64,000 nt of DNA from positions 372,001-436,000 of the forward strand of contig PQWQ01000018.1 in the NCBI GenBank assembly GCA_002943765.1, given 5' to 3'. The notes beneath the pieces are model-generated. The model made no database searches, was not told the DNA's origin, and saw only the letters and a program-made list of their open reading frames with translations. Of this stretch, positions 25,153 through 38,500 are shown piece after piece. The translations under genes and the position numbers were made by a program. Source of the DNA: Psoroptes ovis. Its lineage: Eukaryota; Arthropoda; Arachnida; Sarcoptiformes; Psoroptidae. Each line of letters starts with the position of its first letter. Within the stretch, counting starts at the first letter, position 1.

Positions 25153-26670
25153 TATGATTGTGATTATTATTGAAGAAACGGTAAGATGTAAGCGGAGAAA
25201 AAATTCAATTTATTTCCAAATTCATAGCCAAAATGAATGGAACAAATGAGCCGATTTGAATTTGATGGTGAGAAATTGGTGGAATTGAATCGATGGAAAA
25301 CAATTGGAGAAGAATTTCCTTGAAAATATGAGAATTTCACCGAGAATTTTGGAATTTGCTTGCATTTGTCCACAAGTTTGGCCCCTTTTCGGCCACTCTA
25401 GGTCCATTTGGTCAAAAATTTATATTTAGGTTAAGTAAATAATTTTTATATTATGATTTTTTAATATTTTTTTTATATCATTTAATTCTCATTTCATTTA
25501 ATTCATCATCACTCGATATTTAAATCATATTCAAATATATTATTTCATTTTCAATTGTCTTTGGAGATTCGTTATTATTTCAACAAGAATTATATTTCAA
25601 GATTTCGCTCTGATTTTCTCTCTCTCTTCCGCTTTTATGGTAAATTGATAATGCATTCGTATATGAATCTAAATTTATTTGGATTTGTTTATTTATTTTC
25701 TATTTATTTACATTCGTATTTATTTTATTAGAATTACAATTGGAATTAGAAAAAATAATTGTATTTGATTTGCCATTTTTTCTTATGTATTTATGCGTAT
25801 GTACAAAATGCGTAATGAATATTCATCATTTTTTTTTCAATGATTTTTGATCTAAATGAGAATCAAAAATAGAAAAACAATATTCATTGAATTATTTGAA
25901 AGGTTATGGATAAAAATAGCTCAATAAATAAATAACTGGAATATTCATACTGTAATATCTGTTCATAACAAAATAATGATGATGGCAAAATAATGGTGGT
26001 GGTCAGTAAACGCAATCAAACAAATAAAACAAATCGCAACGGTTATTTCATGAATTCATTTCTGTTTTATTCATAAACAAAAAAAAAATAAAAATAATTT
26101 CCCCGAACAAATGAATATATGTTCCAAACACATAATCAAAGAAACACCAAGAATCTATTTTCCTCCGTCCATTCCAAGAATTTCAAAAATAATATTAATG
26201 ATAATGATAACGATGATGGTGATGGTCAATGAGAGATAATATGTCCAGGCCAGAGATCATAAGAATTTTCGCAATTTATTCTTACAAATTTCTTATCATT
26301 TGTTATTAATTGCTTTAGTGTGGTTTATTGTCGTCGATTGTTTGCCGTCATTTTTTAATTAGAAAAATTGAATCAATTTTTTTCATGATTTTTTTATTTT
26401 TTTATTTTTATTTTTATTTACCCCATAAGGCACACAGATGCACCAACTGATATCTCATTACTTGTGTGTGTATGTATATGTGGGATGTATGTTTATTATC
26501 ATTATCTATTATTACGATCATTATTATTATTATAACGATCATCGACTATCAAATATCGATCCGATGCATTTACCATTTATTTTCATAATTTTCCCGATGA
26601 TCATCTTTTTTCTTGTGCAGCATAACCATTAGAACCGATGGGTACGTTTTTCCCGAACATCGATATATCG

Positions 26671-26742
26671 AGTTGTCCAAAAAGTTTTCGACGATTTTTG
26701 CGCAGCAGCACGCATTATTTTGATCAAGTACTTTTCGGACAC
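26671..26742 (+). repeat. Short hairpin repeat, copy 2
   Basis: Begins AGTTGTCCAAAAAGTTTTCG with the box ACGATTTTTG, ends TACTTTTCGGACAC. The ends are inverted repeats about 70 bases apart. Confidence 0.7.
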
Positions 26743-26949
26743 AAAGCTCAAAGCATTTAATAATTGTTTTATACATTATTTTAAGAATATTTTTCGATTG
26801 GAAAAAATATTTCGATAGAAATGATGATAATAGCAAGATGCAAGATATTGAAAATCAATAATTTTCATTAAAAAAATAAAAAGAAACGAAAAAGTTTAAA
26901 ATTTTCTTTGAAAAATTTCTCGTTCATTTTTACCGGTTTGTATTGTGAA

Positions 26950-27024
26950 GGTTGTCCAAAAAGTTGCTGTCAATTTTCACATTAGGCATCGGCGATGGTT
27001 TAGTACAAGACTTTTTGGACAAAC
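26950..27024 (+). repeat. Short hairpin repeat, copy 3
   Basis: Begins GGTTGTCCAAAAAGTTGCTG, box TCAATTTTCA, ends GACTTTTTGGACAAAC. Only 207 bases beyond copy 2. Confidence 0.7.
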
Positions 27025-30000
27025 ACGGTGCTTATTTTGGATACAATTTAATATTTTAAAATTTTTTCATCTTATTCCTTTCGAAATGACTTAAAATTTG
27101 TCAATTTTTTTCTCAAATTTAGTTATGAATAATACTAGCAGTAATGACAGCAATAATAATAAGGATTACAGCACAATTTGAACAATGAATTTCGATTGAA
27201 AAATCAATACCTCTATGATGATTATGATTATTGTAATAATAATGAAAATTACAAAATGATGATAATAATATTCATTTCAATAATCATCAATGAATTCCGT
27301 TTGTTTGTATCGTCATTTCCAAACTATTCCTATTATTTATTCATATGCCATTCTCCAATATGTTTTTGTTCGTTTATTTCTTATTTATTCGAATGAACTT
27401 TTCCCCAAAAAAAAATATGTGAAGCAACAAAACGACATGTTTCAATGTCGTTTGAATTGGATATATTTATTCTTAATTCTCAAATTAAATTCTAAATATT
27501 TGATTGATGGGTGTTCGGGGTTTTGGTATTCGAGAAAAACACATTGAACTCATATGTGAGTGCAAATATTTTCTTTGGTACATTTTCGTTTTTTATTTTT
27601 GTTGTTTCTTTCATCATTTAATAATCATTGACCATCATCAATTATCATGGAATGGAATAAAGAAATTATCATCGTCATTATTTCGAAACCTCGAAGGCAG
27701 AGATCAATATATTGGTAATCGGCTGATGATGGTGGCATTTAAATGATAATGACATTTGGATATTTTTGACAACTGCTACAGCAGCAGCTAAGCATCAAAA
27801 ATTCCAAGAATTGAACTTTTCTTTAATTCTTATTTCTTCGATTCTAAAGAATCGTCTTTGTCATTGTCATCGATGCTTATGCTGATGATCATGATGATGC
27901 AGAGAATTTATTGAAAATAAACAGAATTATATTCAAAAAGGGAGAGAATTTCGTGAATAAGAAAAACAAAAGAATCGTTTTGTTTTGTATCGATGATGAT
28001 GATGAAAATACTTAACACAAATAAACAATAATACAAAAATATCAAAGAATATTGAAGAGAATATTTAAGAAATAAATATTTTTGATCGAACAAGAATAAG
28101 AAGAATTTGTTGACACATTCAAATTCAAAATACCAAAATACAATGCACATACATTGTTGAATTGAAGACAATGAAATTAAATTGTTTCTGTTTTTCATTT
28201 TATTCTGTATTTTGCCTCAATCATTATTCTATTTTATTCTGTACTTATTCTGTATTCAAGAATATTTTACAAAATATAGAAAAAAAAACATATTCTTTTC
28301 TATTCTCGAGATCTATTTTTTCTATGGAATATATGGGAAAGATGTATTGTATCTATTATCATCATTGTTATTATTATTTGTCAAATTTACGAAATTATAA
28401 AATAAACACAACAATAAACAACAACAGCTTGTAAATATTTTTTTTTTTATGATCATTATGATGATGATGATCATAAAATAATAGATGAATTGTTTGTATG
28501 GTAGGGTAGGGTCCGTGTAAGGCTGTCTGGCTGCATACAAAGGCAAGAGTGTGTGGGTGCGTACCCGATTGGATGAATGATAGCAAGGGTAAGAAAGGGT
28601 ATGCAAGCGTATGCTAGGGTATCCTTATGCATGGCTGTTTTAATAACCAAAAAAATTTTGAATGGTGCTAAATGATGGAATCATTTAAATGAAATAAATT
28701 TGGACTCAGTGAATTTATCAAAGTTTACCAAAATTCTGAAATATATGAAATTTTCATCGAATTCTTATTGATTCAGTCGTAATAAATTTATCAAAACAAC
28801 CACGTTTAAATGAAATATTTAAAGATATGAATAAAAAAAAATCATTCATCAATTCATTGAGAGATTTGCGTTAACGAATATATTATTTGTTTACAATTAT
28901 GGAATCGAAGAAGAATTTATTCTTATATTTCAAGAAAGTATTCCCAAAATATTCATATTTACATTTTTATTTGTTCATTTTTGACTCAACAAAGAGACAA
29001 AAAATATACAGATCAAATCCAATCAAATCAAACAAAATAAAAAATACATACATCCAAATGAACTGATTTTGCATTGATTGTTGTTTCATTTTGAATCAAA
29101 GAAATGAAATTACTGGGGAAATGAAAAGAAGAACAAAACAAATCAAATGAATTATACAAACAAAACAAAACAAAAATACAAATATGAACAAACAAACGAA
29201 CAAATTAAAAATAAAATGAAACAAAACACAACAAATCTTTGTTGAATCTTTGGTGTTGAATGAATCTAAAAATAAAATGAATGCAATTGACAGCTATTTG
29301 ATATTTGGGATTTTTGCAAAAAGAAAATTTTCTACGAAATTATTGTTTTTTTGCTTGTTGGACATGTTTATTCATACATATTTTCCTTGCGATCCCTCAT
29401 ACATTCAAGAATGAATATTCAGAATCACGAGTCTGCAGTGGCTCAGTGGCGCCAAAATTTTGAATTTTCAAATTTTTTTCTGCAAGAATTTCCCTGAGGC
29501 TTTCTTCGGAATTTTTTTCCGTTGCGGGACAAGTTTCCAATGAAACATTTCATCAATGATATACAATTAAGACATTATCAATTCTGTTTTTAGGGAAATG
29601 AATGGCTAAATGTTTATTTGTTTGTTTTTTATCAATGTTTGTTTCCACAAACCACATTTATGCATTCATCGAATTCAGCGGAAAAAAACGCTCAGTAAAA
29701 TCATCAGAATCAACCAACCAACCGACCAATATATGCATTGAATCACTGATCATTTGTTTCATTGATGAAAAAAATACTGAAGAAGAGCAAAACAAAGGAA
29801 AAATATCCATTTTAATGATGCTTTAGATCAAATGATAATAATCGATTTTATTTCCATTGATTTTGTTTCTGTTTTTCGTTTCGTTTCGTTTCTGTTTTTG
29901 CCAAATGTTCATCATCATCATATTGCTAATGGCTATTATTGATCGATTGTTTCATTTTGTTTTTTTTCAGTTTGTCTTTTTCGTTAGTTTGTATGTTCAT

Positions 30001-30754
30001 TTCAGAAATTGAATAATCAGTTTTCGATAAGAAAAGTGAAACCTCTCATCACTAATTTGATGATTGAATTGAGAAATTTTGTTCGAATTTCATTCTTCCA
30101 ATATTGATTATCGTAAAGATAATCAAATTCTCTTGAATATTCAATTAAATTGATTAAACTGATTAAAATTATTGTTCGTCGATCCTAAAAATGAAACGCG
30201 CCAAAAAAATTCGAATCAGCGTTTTGATTGCCATCTATGGTTTGTGAAACAAACTACTAATTCATTCCCGTTAAAAACTGCCATCTAGTCGCCTAAAAAT
30301 GAACCAAAAAAAAAATCAATTTTTCTCATTTTTTTAAAGATAATCATCTTCCAAAATTATCTTAAATTTCAAATAAAATTTCACTTATTTATTTATCTTT
30401 CAAATCTCGATGATAATGGGAAAGAAAAAAAAATGAAATAGACACTGATAAATACAATGAGTGTAATGTATTCATTTTTTTCTCTTTCCCACATTAAATG
30501 CACAATTTAATGACACAATGTAATTATAAAAATAACGTCGATGATGATAATAATAAATAAAGCATAAATCACTTGGTAAGATAATCGCTAAATGTTTATA
30601 AGATAATAAAATGAAGTGATTGAATCATGAGATGATTTGATATATATTTGATTGTAATAAAATATCATTTTCTCAAAGCCAAAAGAAAATGAATGGAAAA
30701 TAATTTTTCCATTTTTTTCCTTTGTTTAAATACGAAACAACAATAATATAAACG

Positions 30755-32408
30755 ATGAATGAAAAACAAATGAATTTAGATCAAATTATTCAACAATCAC
30801 CAATTGATTTAGATCAATTAGAATCACGTGATCATTCAAAATATCGTTCATCATGGACAATGTATTTGGCCGCATTCAGTGCACACATGGCATCGATTAC
30901 ATTAGGTAGTACTTATGGTTGGAATTCACCAGCAATGGAAGAAATGAATGAAAATTTTACCGGCCATCATGGTGAATGGAAATCACCGTTTTTACCGACT
31001 GACAAAGAAAAACGTTTCATTTCTTCTGTTTTAACGATCGGTGCCATTATTGGTGGTTTTCTTTGCGGTAATTTTGATCAAAATTGATTCGATTGATATG
31101 CTAATTTAGTTTTTTCATCACGAAAGGTTTACTAATTGATCGATTAGGTCGAAGAAAAACCTTGATGTCGTTAGGCATCCCATATACTTTAGGTTGGACA
31201 TTGATTGGTTTATCAACGACAACTGCCATGATAATTATTGGCCGTATTATTACTGGCTTAGGCATCGGGATAGCTATTGCAACGGTACCGACATATCTGA
31301 CAGAGATTGCTACACCAAACAATCGGGGTTATCTTGGAATGACATTTAATGTAAATCATTAATTCTTTTAACAAATCTAATCATCAATTGTCAATTTTAA
31401 ATTTTCTAGTTTTTTGTCGTATTCGGTATTTTTTACATGGACATGATGAATATATTCAATTTTCATTGGAATCAATTAGCATTTTGGGCATTGTTGCCTA
31501 CATTTTTATTGATGATTTTAATGTATTTTATGCCAGAATCACCAACATGGTGTATCAATTGTATTAAAGATAAAAATGAATCAATACGTTTAGCTGTGAT
31601 CAATCTTAAACGATTACGAACCAATGATAGTGATATACAAAATGAATTGAATGATTTACTTGATTATAAAAAACAATCAGATATGAATAGAAAAAATTAT
31701 TTAAAATTTTCTTGGAATATATTCAAACGTAGAGATGTATACATCCCGATGATTATGGCAATAGTTTTACTATTTTTTCAACAATTTTCGGGCATAAATG
31801 CAGTACAATTCTACATGAATGATATATTTAATGGATTTAATTCAAATATAAATACAAAATATTCAACATTAATATCGAATACATTTATGCTTTTATCAAC
31901 GATTGTCGGTACATTTATTATTGATCGTTTTGGTCGTCGTTTATTATTAATATTATCATCATTCGGCATGTCATTTAGTATCGGTTTATTAGGATTTTAT
32001 TATTATTATGAACAACAAAATTTAATTGATAATAATTCAACAATTAATCATAATCAATCATTATCAATGTCATCGATTGCAGCTGAATATTTACCAATAA
32101 TTTGTCTGTCAATATTTGTTTGTTCATTTTCATTAGGTATTGGACCAATAGCATGGATTATTATAACGGAAATAACACCACCAAAATCGGTACAAATTAT
32201 TACATCAATTGCATCAATATTCGCATGGATTTATACATTTATCATAGTGAATGAAACGAAAATATTTTTTCAAATATTTACACAATATGGTACATATTGG
32301 CTATTTTCTGCAATTAATTTTGTTTGTGTTTTATTTAGCTATTTTTATTTACCTGAAACAAAAGGTAAAACAATCGAGGAGATTGGAAAAATTTTCAATT
32401 ATTGTTAA
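30755..32408 (+). CDS. MFS facilitated sugar transporter (Tret1/GLUT-like), three exons
   Basis: Complete gene encoding about 511 residues. Exons 30755-31067, 31127-31350 and 31410-32408 join in phase across introns of 59 bp each (GTAATT..AAAG and GTAAAT..CTAG). Twelve membrane segments are expected from the family. Diagnostic motifs: STYGWNSPAMEE in helix 1, a loop motif IDRLGRRKT (about residues 108-116), GRIITGLGIGI, PESP (221-224), FFQQFSGINAVQFY (from about 301), the second loop motif IDRFGRRLL (from about 350), and PETKGKTIEEI near the C-terminus (from about 493). It most likely moves trehalose or a hexose across the plasma membrane by facilitated diffusion. Departures from the consensus are GIGPIAW where GxGPxPW is usual and a Cys pair (WCINC) after PESP. 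The substrate cannot be read from sequence. Confidence 0.93.
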
Positions 32409-35400
32409 CAAACATAGGAATAGAGAAGCAAATTCTGAAACAAAAAATAGATACGGAAGAAAAATTAATTAATTTTTAATTACGAATTTCAAAATACACG
32501 AATTAAAAATAGTCAACGATACAATTTCCTTCAAATACATTTCTATTTTTAATGATTTAGATTTATCAAATAAATTTTCATCTGAAAAACAAATCGTAAA
32601 CAGTGATTAAAGATAGAATTTAATTCAAATTATCAGAAAAAAACGACAACAGAAAAAATTAATTATCAGTTAGTGAATACAAACGAAAAAGAATAATAAT
32701 AAGAATATATAAGAATTAATATTTATATTCACTGATTAGTAAAATTTCATTTTAATCCAGTTTTAATTTGTTCCATATATATCAATCAGTGATTAAGTAA
32801 ATTAAAAACAAAATATTCGATTTAAAATCTCCAATATTTTGTTTTTCTCATTTTTAAATCTATTCTTATTTATTTTTATTTTTTTGATTTTAAAATAAGA
32901 TAAATAAATAAATGAATCCAATAAATAAGGAATCCAATTCCTTTTATTTTCCAGAGATTAATCTTTTCTTATTTGTTTATTTTTGTTGTTCAAATTATTA
33001 TTTTTTCATTTTATTCAATAAATTCCATACGGAATTCATTGGAATCAAGTTATTCATTGTTTTTGTTGTTGTTTCTGTTGTTTTTTAGATTGAAAAACAA
33101 TTGATAATAATTGAATTTTCCTGATATCAAGAAATTTGAGGAGAAAATTATCAAAATGTCACTAGAATTAAGATCATCAGATTTTTGTCGTTTAATTACG
33201 GAAGAAAATTGGAGAAAAATTGCATACAAAAAACAACAAAAGAAACACCAGAATCTCAGATTAGATGATCAAATGTAAATTCATTGTTCAAATGACAATT
33301 GACAGCAGAGTAAAATGTCGATAAACAAATCGAAAAAGAAGTTTTGGAATTGAAATTCAATTTCGATTTGCATGCAAGCAAATTTTAAAAGTGAAACTTT
33401 TAAAGGTGAATTTTTCGAAAACACTCGATCCTCCAGGCGTTTTTTGACTGCTTTTCAAAATGTTTGTCAACAAAAATTTTTGATGAAACGATGACAACCG
33501 CACTGACGCAACAACAAAAAGAATTTCTATGGAAATTTTCTTGAAAATTCTCTCGAAGTTCACCTTAAAAGCCAAAAAAAAAAAAAATACAAAATTTCAT
33601 CAGAAACCCTTTTAACCCTTATGGGGAAAAAAATTCAATTGAATTGACCCGGGATGTATGAATTTTTTCAAAAATTTTTCGGTGAAATTCTTCCATTTTC
33701 TCCAGGAATTCGACCCAGAATTGTTTTTCATTTTTTTTTAAATTTTCAAATGCGTCTACTTGAAACTTTTATTTCAAAAAATATTATAAATGAAAACGCT
33801 TGAGTTTAGTGATCAAAGAATTTTCTAAATTCAAATTAATTTTTTTTTTTTTTCGTTTCATCGGATAATATTCAATGGAAAAACTCTTCATCATCAAATG
33901 CACCAAGCGAATTTCATCACATCATCACCAAACAATGATTTAGGCCGTAAAACGATTGCTTCATTTGCTTTGAATTTGCATCAAATTTCATCAAATCATT
34001 CAAGAATGTTCGTGAAACGATTAAGTAAACAAAAGTTTGAAATTTCAAACTTTTTTTCAATAATGAAAAAACAATTAAAATAACCGAAACTCAAAAGTTT
34101 ATTATATCATCCAAATATTATTATTATTAGCATTTTGATAATTGTTTAGTTAATTTCAAACACAAATTGAATCATTTTGAATTTTGAAATGTTTTTTTTG
34201 TGTTACATTGTTTTTGCATTCTTTTTTCTGCACCAACAAAATAAAAACGCCATTCAATGATAATCATGATTATCATATCTTTCGAAAGTATTCTTCTTCT
34301 TCCCCTGCTTCTTCATTGAAATGATACCAAAGAAAAAACAATGATTTGTGATGAACTGTATCTTTGTGGGTGTGTTTGTGTGAGGTGTTTAAGTGTGTAT
34401 GGGTGCCCATTAGGCTATAAAATGTGTGCCGTGCGTTTGTTGATGTGTACGAATCGGTGTATTGTCTCAGTGTATTAACTAAGATTTGGACCCTTAAGAA
34501 ATTGCAGAAATAAATAAGTTTGTGTCTCATATAATAAGTGTATTTGTGTTGATTTGTGAGTTGAAAGTATTCTGAGATTTTCATTTTTTTTTTTACTAAG
34601 TAAACTAAATGGAAAAAAATTGAAATTGGATTAATCAATTTTTGAATAATTTTTTTTAGTTGTTTTGTTCAATTAAACAACGGGTTGATGCATAGTCGTC
34701 TCCATTGGATTGAAGATACATCTTCGAATTGAATTTTTATTATGTTTAGTTGGTTCATGACCAGAGATTTTTCTTTTACTTTTAATATTCCAATGAGATT
34801 CACCGTCCTATCCATCATTTTAAAACATTTCAATCATATTTCATATGTTTTACATGTTTTTAATGCATACACGAGATTTTTTTACGTTTTCAAATAATTT
34901 GATTTTCATCAATGCTATGAACAAGGGAAGATGATAAGGGAATTGAGTAATGAAATGAAAATTTATTAATTCAAAACAAGGAGAAGCTCAATTTGAAATT
35001 TTCAAAATATTCATTCAAATATAAGCATGACAATTTAAAAATTGATTTAATTGAATGCAAATGAACGAATTTTTCATTATAGTTGATGATATCGATGATT
35101 TTCTTCATCAATTAATCAGAAGATAGTGATTTTATGTTTTACTCTTTTTTAATTAATTCGATAATTATTCATCAATCTTAAAATTGATTTAATATTTTAG
35201 AATATTCATTTCTTTTTTTTGTGAATGTTTTTGATTTTGAAATTCACATTTTTTCTTAAATCAAATGATAATTTATTCTGATTTTTTTTTTAGTATTCAA
35301 TACGAGAACAACAAAATCACTAGTCTTCCAGATCAACTGAGACATTATAAAATTTAATTGATGATTATTCATTCGTTTACATTCAAATGTTCAATGATCA

Positions 35401-35501
35401 GCGATCATATCATGCATGAATGATTGATCAATTGAATTTAAATCAGATTTAGTGAGGTTTTCTCTTAGGAATGAAATGAAAATAAATGAATAAATATACA
35501 C
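32409..35501. other. Convergent intergenic region between transporter and hnRNP K
   Basis: Holds the 3' untranslated regions of two genes that point toward each other. A 40-codon ORF lies at 33156-33278 and a TG-rich segment at about 34360-34460. A last hnRNP K exon could lie here if the donor at 35506 is used. No other feature is seen. Confidence 0.5.
32569..32574 (+). promoter_or_regulatory. Candidate polyadenylation signal of the sugar transporter
   Basis: AATAAA 161 bases after the stop codon. Such hexamers are frequent by chance in this composition, so the assignment is tentative. Confidence 0.3.
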
Positions 35502-38500
35502 TCACCAGTTACAAATCATCGACACGGCTGCTTGAACATCATTATAGAGACCTTTGACTGTAATCAATCGTGTATTACCGGTATTAGTTGATGATTGATT
35601 CCCGCCAGTAAGTGTATTATTATTGTTATTGTTTTTTATTTGATCTATTGAAATATCCGCTTGAGTTTTGATGCGTATTTCTTTGATGCGATTACCACCA
35701 CGTCCAATTATTGCACCGACAACCTATTTTTATATGAAAAATACAATTTTTTCATTTATGATATAAATTGTGTATGCAATGATTTAATGGTACCTTATGA
35801 TTGACTTTGATCGTTGAGATTGCTGTTCCGTTCGGATTGACTGTGAATGTGACATCATCACGCTTCATCAATGAATTCATTAAACGATTCGCATCATAAT
35901 TTTTTGCATCTTTGATAAGTAATTAATTAATTTCTTCTTTTTGAATATTCGCATTAACTAATGAACTCACCTGTCATCCAACGAAAAGAGTCATCACCAG
36001 TTGCGCCGAATACGCTGGCTGGTGTAGCAACTGCAGCGGCAGCGGCAGCCGCTGCTGCTCTCATTGATGACATTCGATTTCCACCGCTTCCACCGGCGCC
36101 ACTATTTCCTGGTGGCATGACAGTGCTGGCTGTTTGTGCCCAATGAGGATGATGATGTGGATGATGAGATGAAGCAGCTGCTGCCAAAAATGATGATGAT
36201 GTTGCTCCGAATTCGGATGGAGGTCGATCCATCAAATGATGATGTGTTTGTGGTCCATTAGTCAATGCTGATAAATGCCGATTGCCAGTATTAGGTGATG
36301 AAAATGGATGATGATGTGCATGTGCATGGGGATGCGCATGTTGTGGATGATGAATAGGTGGCGCGGGATGATGATATTGAGCCGGTGGGGTTGGTGGAAT
36401 CGGTGGAGGAGTGAAAATACTAGTTGTTCGATTTGCTTGATGATGCAATTGCTGATGAATGTGCGAATGATGATGTGGACCACCACTATGATGTGTAAGA
36501 GGTCCAGTAGTTGGCTCACCATAGCCACCATAACGCAATGACATGAATGGATCAAAATTTGCCGGATTATATAGTTGATTTGGTCCTTTAATAGGAAACG
36601 TACGAATTAAATTCAATATGATTCCTAATGCATTTTGTATAATTTCAATTGGTCCGGTTATTGCACAAACCCGTTCAGTGCTTTGTGGACAACATTCTGA
36701 ATATACTTTAATTCCGGCTTTTGTTTCCTGTTTGAAATTGGATTTTTGTTTTATGATTCAATAAGTTTGTTCAATGAGCGAATTGATAAAAAGTAAATAA
36801 AAAGAAATCCAAACACTAACCTCACGTAATTGGGTAATACGTGCACCACCTTTACCAATCAAACCGCCAGCATGCGATGTATGTAATAATAATCGTATTT
36901 CACATGAATTGTTGCTATTATTATTATTTGTCGATGATATTACTGATACCGAAGATGTTGATGATGATCCATCATTACGTGATGATGAGCGTTGTTGCTG
37001 TTGTTGTTCATTATTATTACTATTATTAGTATTATTACCACCAATTACAGTTGTTATTGATGTTGTTTTACGATTATTTATATTGGAACGATTAGTGAAA
37101 AATTTTGAACGCTTTAAAAAGTATAAATGGACATGAATTTAGTTTTTTAAAAAAAATTCCACCTAAAAAATCATTCAAATACAAAGACATTTACTAACCG
37201 ATGAAGCATTAGATGCAACGGATGAAGGAATAATTGTTGAATCAATAAATTTCAATACTTCACGTATTATTTTTACAATTTTATCAACATTTGCTACGAT
37301 TGTCAAGATTCTGAAAATTCGGAAAAAATCATATTAGAATAAGTGGAAAATTTTGAAATTTTTTAGAAAAAAAAATTTGGCACTGAAATTCACTGCAAAA
37401 AAATGAGTAAAATATTCAAATGAAAATACTGGTATAATCATCCATTTTTGATAAAAGGATAATCATTTTTTTCCTCAGGGTACATCGGACAAAAAAAATT
37501 AAAAGTATAAGATTATTTTTTGAAAATATACCGTTCTGGTGAAAGACAATCTGGTACGGTAATGGATGATTCATACTGAATGATTGAAGATGGTCGATGG
37601 CAATATTAATAATAGTAAATGAAATAATATGGTATAAAGGTTTCATTATATAATTTGCAAAAAAAAATTTCGGTTATTTGATATCGATAATAAATATTTT
37701 GTTTTCGGGTGATCATTTGATGAAAGATTTTTCATTTTGTTCGAATAGAAATTTATGATCAAAAATATAATAAAAAGGTTTTGTTCATTGAATTAATAAA
37801 GGCCCAAGCAAAAAAATGATTGCGAAAAGTTTTCAGACAAAATTTTCAATCATTCATTCATACATGTTTGAATTATTTGATTAATACAGAATAATAGCGA
37901 TCATGGTCGATATCATTGATTATTTATTGTTAAATTAATCAATTTCGATAATTTTTTGCGATACAATAAACATTTTTTGATGATGAAGCCATAGATTTTT
38001 TTTTGTTTCCAATTGAAAATTCATTTATTTGAAATTTCCAATATTGGATTTAGGTAATTCAAATATGTTTGAATTTCAAGTTCCAGAATTGAAATTAATG
38101 ATATTTTATCGAAAAATTCCAAGTTTATTTTATATTGGTAATAACATTAAGGTTATCTCACAATTTGATTTGGTCGGTTATTATTATCGATTAATTAATG
38201 ATTATTTCGATTTTTTTATTTGGTCATGATTTTGGTCAAAAACATTGATGGGATTCGGTCGTTTAAAGTAATTTATTTTTAAATTTTTAAATTTCAGCAT
38301 TGTTTTGGCATATGATAAATGTGAAACGATTTAATGGGAATTGAGAAAGAAAGAAAAAAAGATAAGAAAAAATTATGTGAAAAATTTTGGTCATTTATAA
38401 ATGAATGATTTCAATGATTTGAAAGGTCATTTGAGACGAAAAAAAATATGTTCAAAATTAAAATTGAAAGATTATTGAGGGAAAAATTTCAATAATTAAA

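Larger units (their letters stand above)
20551..30754. other. Ten-kilobase AT-rich intergenic region
   Basis: No gene is supported. It contains two hairpin repeats (26671-26742 and 26950-27024), an ATT/ATC simple-repeat zone at about 25120-25153, a GC-richer patch at 28494-28635, a CAA-rich exon-like block at about 22501-22844, an A-box-like sequence at 29439-29449 and two CCATCTA motifs at 30230 and 30280 upstream of the transporter. Open frames are short and of chance composition. Confidence 0.5.

Noticed and set aside
33156..33278. 40-codon ORF starting MSLELRSSDFCRLITEE
   Set aside because: Short, with no recognised domain. It lies in the 3' flanks of two convergent genes.
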